A stretch of 14,006 nt of DNA from UBA5336 sp039818165 (GTDB lineage Bacteria > Pseudomonadota > Alphaproteobacteria > Caulobacterales > Hyphomonadaceae). The position numbers and the translations under genes are program-made. The DNA lies in NCBI GenBank assembly GCA_039818165.1, contig JBCBUL010000044.1, positions 1 to 14,006 of the forward strand, read 5' to 3'. Below, one piece after another: positions 12,424 through 14,006 of the stretch. A model generated the notes under the pieces. The model saw only the letters and a program-made list of their open reading frames with translations. It was not told where the DNA came from and did not search any database. Position 1 is the stretch's first letter. Each line of letters opens with the position of its first letter.

Positions 12424-12945
12424 ATGAGCGATACCAGCGCACCCACGCCGCCAATTCCTGGACAAGATGGTCAATCTGGACCTCAGCTGCGGGCTCTCAG
12501 CCAATATGTGAAGGATCTCTCCTTCGAAAACCCAGGCAACCGCACGGCGGACGAGCGCCCGAATATCGATCTTGGTATTGATGTAAGTGCCGTGCCGCAC
12601 GAGCAGGGCAATGGCCTTTATGAAGTCAGCCTGAAACTGAAGGCCCGCGCCCATACGGAGACCTCTACACTCTTTCTGACGGAGCTGGACTATGGCGGTG
12701 TCTTCCAGGTCATCGGCATGTCAGAAGCGGATTCCGAAGCTGCGCTGCTGATTGAATGTCCGCGCCTGCTTTTTCCGTTTGCTCGTAGGTTGATCGCAGA
12801 CATCACCCGGGAAGGCGGTTTCCCGCCGCTCCTCATCGATCCCGTGGATTTTGTTCAATTGTACCGGTCTCAAAAAGAACGTGACCAGGCTGGCGGCACT
12901 CCGCAGCCCGGCGGATCTGTTCCCCCCTTTCAGCCCCAAGGCTAA
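12424..12945 (+). CDS. secB: Protein-export chaperone SecB
   Basis: SecB is a cytoplasmic tetrameric chaperone that keeps preproteins unfolded and hands them to SecA. The 173-residue protein shows the family pattern: a Pro/Gln-rich N-terminal tail, YVKDLSFENPG around 35-45, a beta-sheet core with LYEVSLKLKARA and FLTELDYGGVFQV, and the C-terminal block with CPRLLFPFARRLIADITREGGFPPLLIDPVDFVQLY. The tail after it (SQKERDQAGG to the end) is Gly/Pro-rich as in other alphaproteobacterial SecB. ATG 12424 is preferred because upstream in-frame codons encode Arg-rich sequence unlike SecB and because GAGG lies 4 nt before it. It is divergent from timA and converges on dnaQ, the stops being 7 bp apart, with no clear terminator. 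Confidence 0.97.
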   Translation: MSDTSAPTPPIPGQDGQSGPQLRALSQYVKDLSFENPGNRTADERPNIDLGIDVSAVPHEQGNGLYEVSLKLKARAHTETSTLFLTELDYGGVFQVIGMSEADSEAALLIECPRLLFPFARRLIADITREGGFPPLLIDPVDFVQLYRSQKERDQAGGTPQPGGSVPPFQPQG

Positions 12946-12952
12946 GCGGGGT

Positions 12953-13654
12953 TTACCCGTAGCGTTGCCAAAGGGACTTTTCGCCCATTGAAGCGATGAA
13001 GGCTTTGTGGAGGGCGAGTTCCTCCTCGCTGAGGAGGCTCTTCAGGGGTGTCGGGCGCGGTTTCGCCGGAGCGCGTTGCGCCTGATCGCCCGAGCCGTTG
13101 TTGTCGGCAAACTCGAATGCCCGGGCCCGGCCGCCGAGAAGCTCAAGGTACACGCTCGCGAGCAATTGGGCGTCTAGCAAGGCCCCGTGGAGCGTCCGGC
13201 TTTCCAGCGAAATATCGAAACGCCGGCACAGCGCGTCGAGGCTGGCGGGTGCCCCGGGAAAGCGCTTTTTGGCGATTTGCAGCGTATCCACCCATCGCTC
13301 GTCAGGGTAGGTCGGCTTGCCACACCGCTCGAGCTCCATGTTCAGGAACCCTTTATCGAAATTCGCATTGTGGGCGACGATCTGGGCATCACCGATAAAG
13401 TCGATAAGCGCGTCGACCACGCTTGGATCGTCAAAAAGTGGCTTGTCAGCAAGAATATCGTCGGTCAGCCCGGTAATGCGGATGGTGGCTTCTGAAACTT
13501 CGCGCCCGGGGTTGATCAGAACGCGAAACGTTTTTCCGGTCGAAACGTGGTTCACCATTTCCACCGCGCCCATTTCGATCACGCGGTCCCCATTCTGGGG
13601 GTCCAGCCCGGTGGTTTCGGTGTCGAACGCAATTTCGCGTAGGGTTTCAGCCAT
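12953..13654 (-). CDS. dnaQ: DNA polymerase III epsilon subunit, 3'-5' proofreading exonuclease
   Basis: DnaQ is the proofreading exonuclease of the replicative polymerase core. The 233-residue protein has the DEDDh catalytic motifs in order: Exo I FDTETTGL (Asp11, Glu13), Exo II VAHNANFD (Asp100) and Exo III HGALLDA (His156, Asp161), with ITGLTDDIL between I and II as in the family. After a Pro/Gln-rich linker (about 180-205) the C-terminal part ends in LHKAFIASMGEKSLWQRYG, where epsilon binds the alpha subunit. Length is normal. A purine-rich GGGGAA lies 10 nt before the ATG. Its start overlaps the end of coaE by 8 bp, so the two are co-translated, as is usual in Alphaproteobacteria. Confidence 0.97.
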   Translation of the reverse strand: MAETLREIAFDTETTGLDPQNGDRVIEMGAVEMVNHVSTGKTFRVLINPGREVSEATIRITGLTDDILADKPLFDDPSVVDALIDFIGDAQIVAHNANFDKGFLNMELERCGKPTYPDERWVDTLQIAKKRFPGAPASLDALCRRFDISLESRTLHGALLDAQLLASVYLELLGGRARAFEFADNNGSGDQAQRAPAKPRPTPLKSLLSEEELALHKAFIASMGEKSLWQRYG

Positions 13655-14006
13655 TGCCCGCTTCCCCGGCCAGTCGAATCATCAGTTTGGCGATGGCATG
13701 CACGTGTGCGCGGGCAAATTCAAATCCGAAAGCTGAACTGATCACAAAATCCGCGCGCGCCCGCTTTTCCGCATCGGGCGTTTGCTTCGCCAGGATGGCC
13801 TCAAACTGTGCCTCATCCATACCGCCCCGGGCCAGTACACGTTCGCGCTGAATTTCGGTTGGGGCTGACACAACAGCAACGTGGGTACAACGCGTATGCC
13901 CACCGGTCTCAAACAACAGGGGAATGTCCAGCACCACGAAGGGAGCCCCCGCATTCATATGGGTCTGCAGGAATTCCATCCGCTGGTGGGCCTCATGCAG
14001 ATGGAA
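13647..14006 (-). CDS. coaE: Dephospho-CoA kinase, C-terminal part (runs off the window)
   Basis: CoaE phosphorylates the 3'-hydroxyl of dephospho-CoA, the last step of coenzyme A synthesis. The minus frame is open from the right edge; 119 residues are seen of an enzyme usually near 200, so the P-loop and substrate-binding start lie outside. Visible marks are VLDIPLLFETG, the strand VAVVSAPTEIQRERVLAR, and GGMDEAQFEAILAKQTPDAEKRARADFVI, which includes the lid-region arginines and the conserved Q...KR.ADFVI pattern. An internal Met codon at 13979 is not the start, because conserved-type sequence continues upstream of it. Its stop overlaps the dnaQ start by 8 bp. Confidence 0.95.
   Translation of the reverse strand, partial: FHLHEAHQRMEFLQTHMNAGAPFVVLDIPLLFETGGHTRCTHVAVVSAPTEIQRERVLARGGMDEAQFEAILAKQTPDAEKRARADFVISSAFGFEFARAHVHAIAKLMIRLAGEAGNG

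Noticed and set aside
12934..12951. CCCC...GGGG hairpin at the end of secB as a terminator
   Set aside because: There are only four paired bases around a 10-nt loop and no real T tract; too weak to call.
1..14006. Hidden mobile element, CRISPR array, toxin-antitoxin pair, defence genes or tRNA genes
   Set aside because: No direct-repeat arrays, transposase or integrase motifs, or cloverleaf-like blocks were seen; apart from the edge palindrome the window is conserved housekeeping sequence of even composition.

Overview
The window reads as chromosomal DNA of a GC-rich alphaproteobacterium. The gene content and order (coaE-dnaQ facing secB, a Tim44-like gene with mltA and an Smr gene, and miaB-phoH-ybeY-corC-lnt) are typical of Caulobacterales, Maricaulales and relatives. 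A member of the Hyphomonadaceae/Maricaulaceae is my best guess, but that is inference. Almost everything is core housekeeping. I see no transposase, integrase, tRNA, rRNA, CRISPR array or phage gene.

Left edge (1-545): a glutathione S-transferase-like gene on the minus strand is cut at about codon 110 by a perfect 99-bp inverted copy of its own sequence. This fold-back reaches base 1 and looks more like a sequence-end chimera than biology. Region 546-1948: a GT4 glycosyltransferase (+) converges with a small two-helix membrane protein (-). Region 2097-3435: trmD-rplS (+), overlapping, ends in a strong intrinsic terminator. The usual upstream partners rpsP and rimM are absent. L19 carries a long Ala/Glu/Lys-rich tail.

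Region 3541-4263: a lipoprotein that looks like a free-standing SecD P1-head domain (+) converges on a 66-codon gene of unknown function (-). A hairpin with T tracts lies between them. Region 4518-9868: miaB-phoH-ybeY-corC-lnt (+) is tightly packed, with overlaps or gaps of at most 4 bp. It joins tRNA modification, 16S/ribosome maturation (YbeZ/YbeY), a CorC-type CBS protein and lipoprotein N-acylation.

Region 9865-12295: timA-mltA-smr (-), transcribed from the right, combines a membrane-anchored Tim44-like protein, a lipoprotein lytic transglycosylase and an Smr-domain protein. Lnt, encoded convergently next door, would complete acylation of MltA and of the SecD-like lipoprotein. Region 12424-14006: secB (+) converges on coaE-dnaQ (-); coaE runs off the right edge.

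The intergenic regions suggest a shared promoter style. Several genes lack a Shine-Dalgarno sequence and have a TTGC-type -35 box, a 17-18 bp spacer, and a -10-like box 6-8 nt before the ATG, which would give leaderless mRNAs. The items most worth following are the stand-alone SecD-head lipoprotein, the small gene facing it, and the edge palindrome. I did not find convincing evidence for a wholly new multi-gene system.
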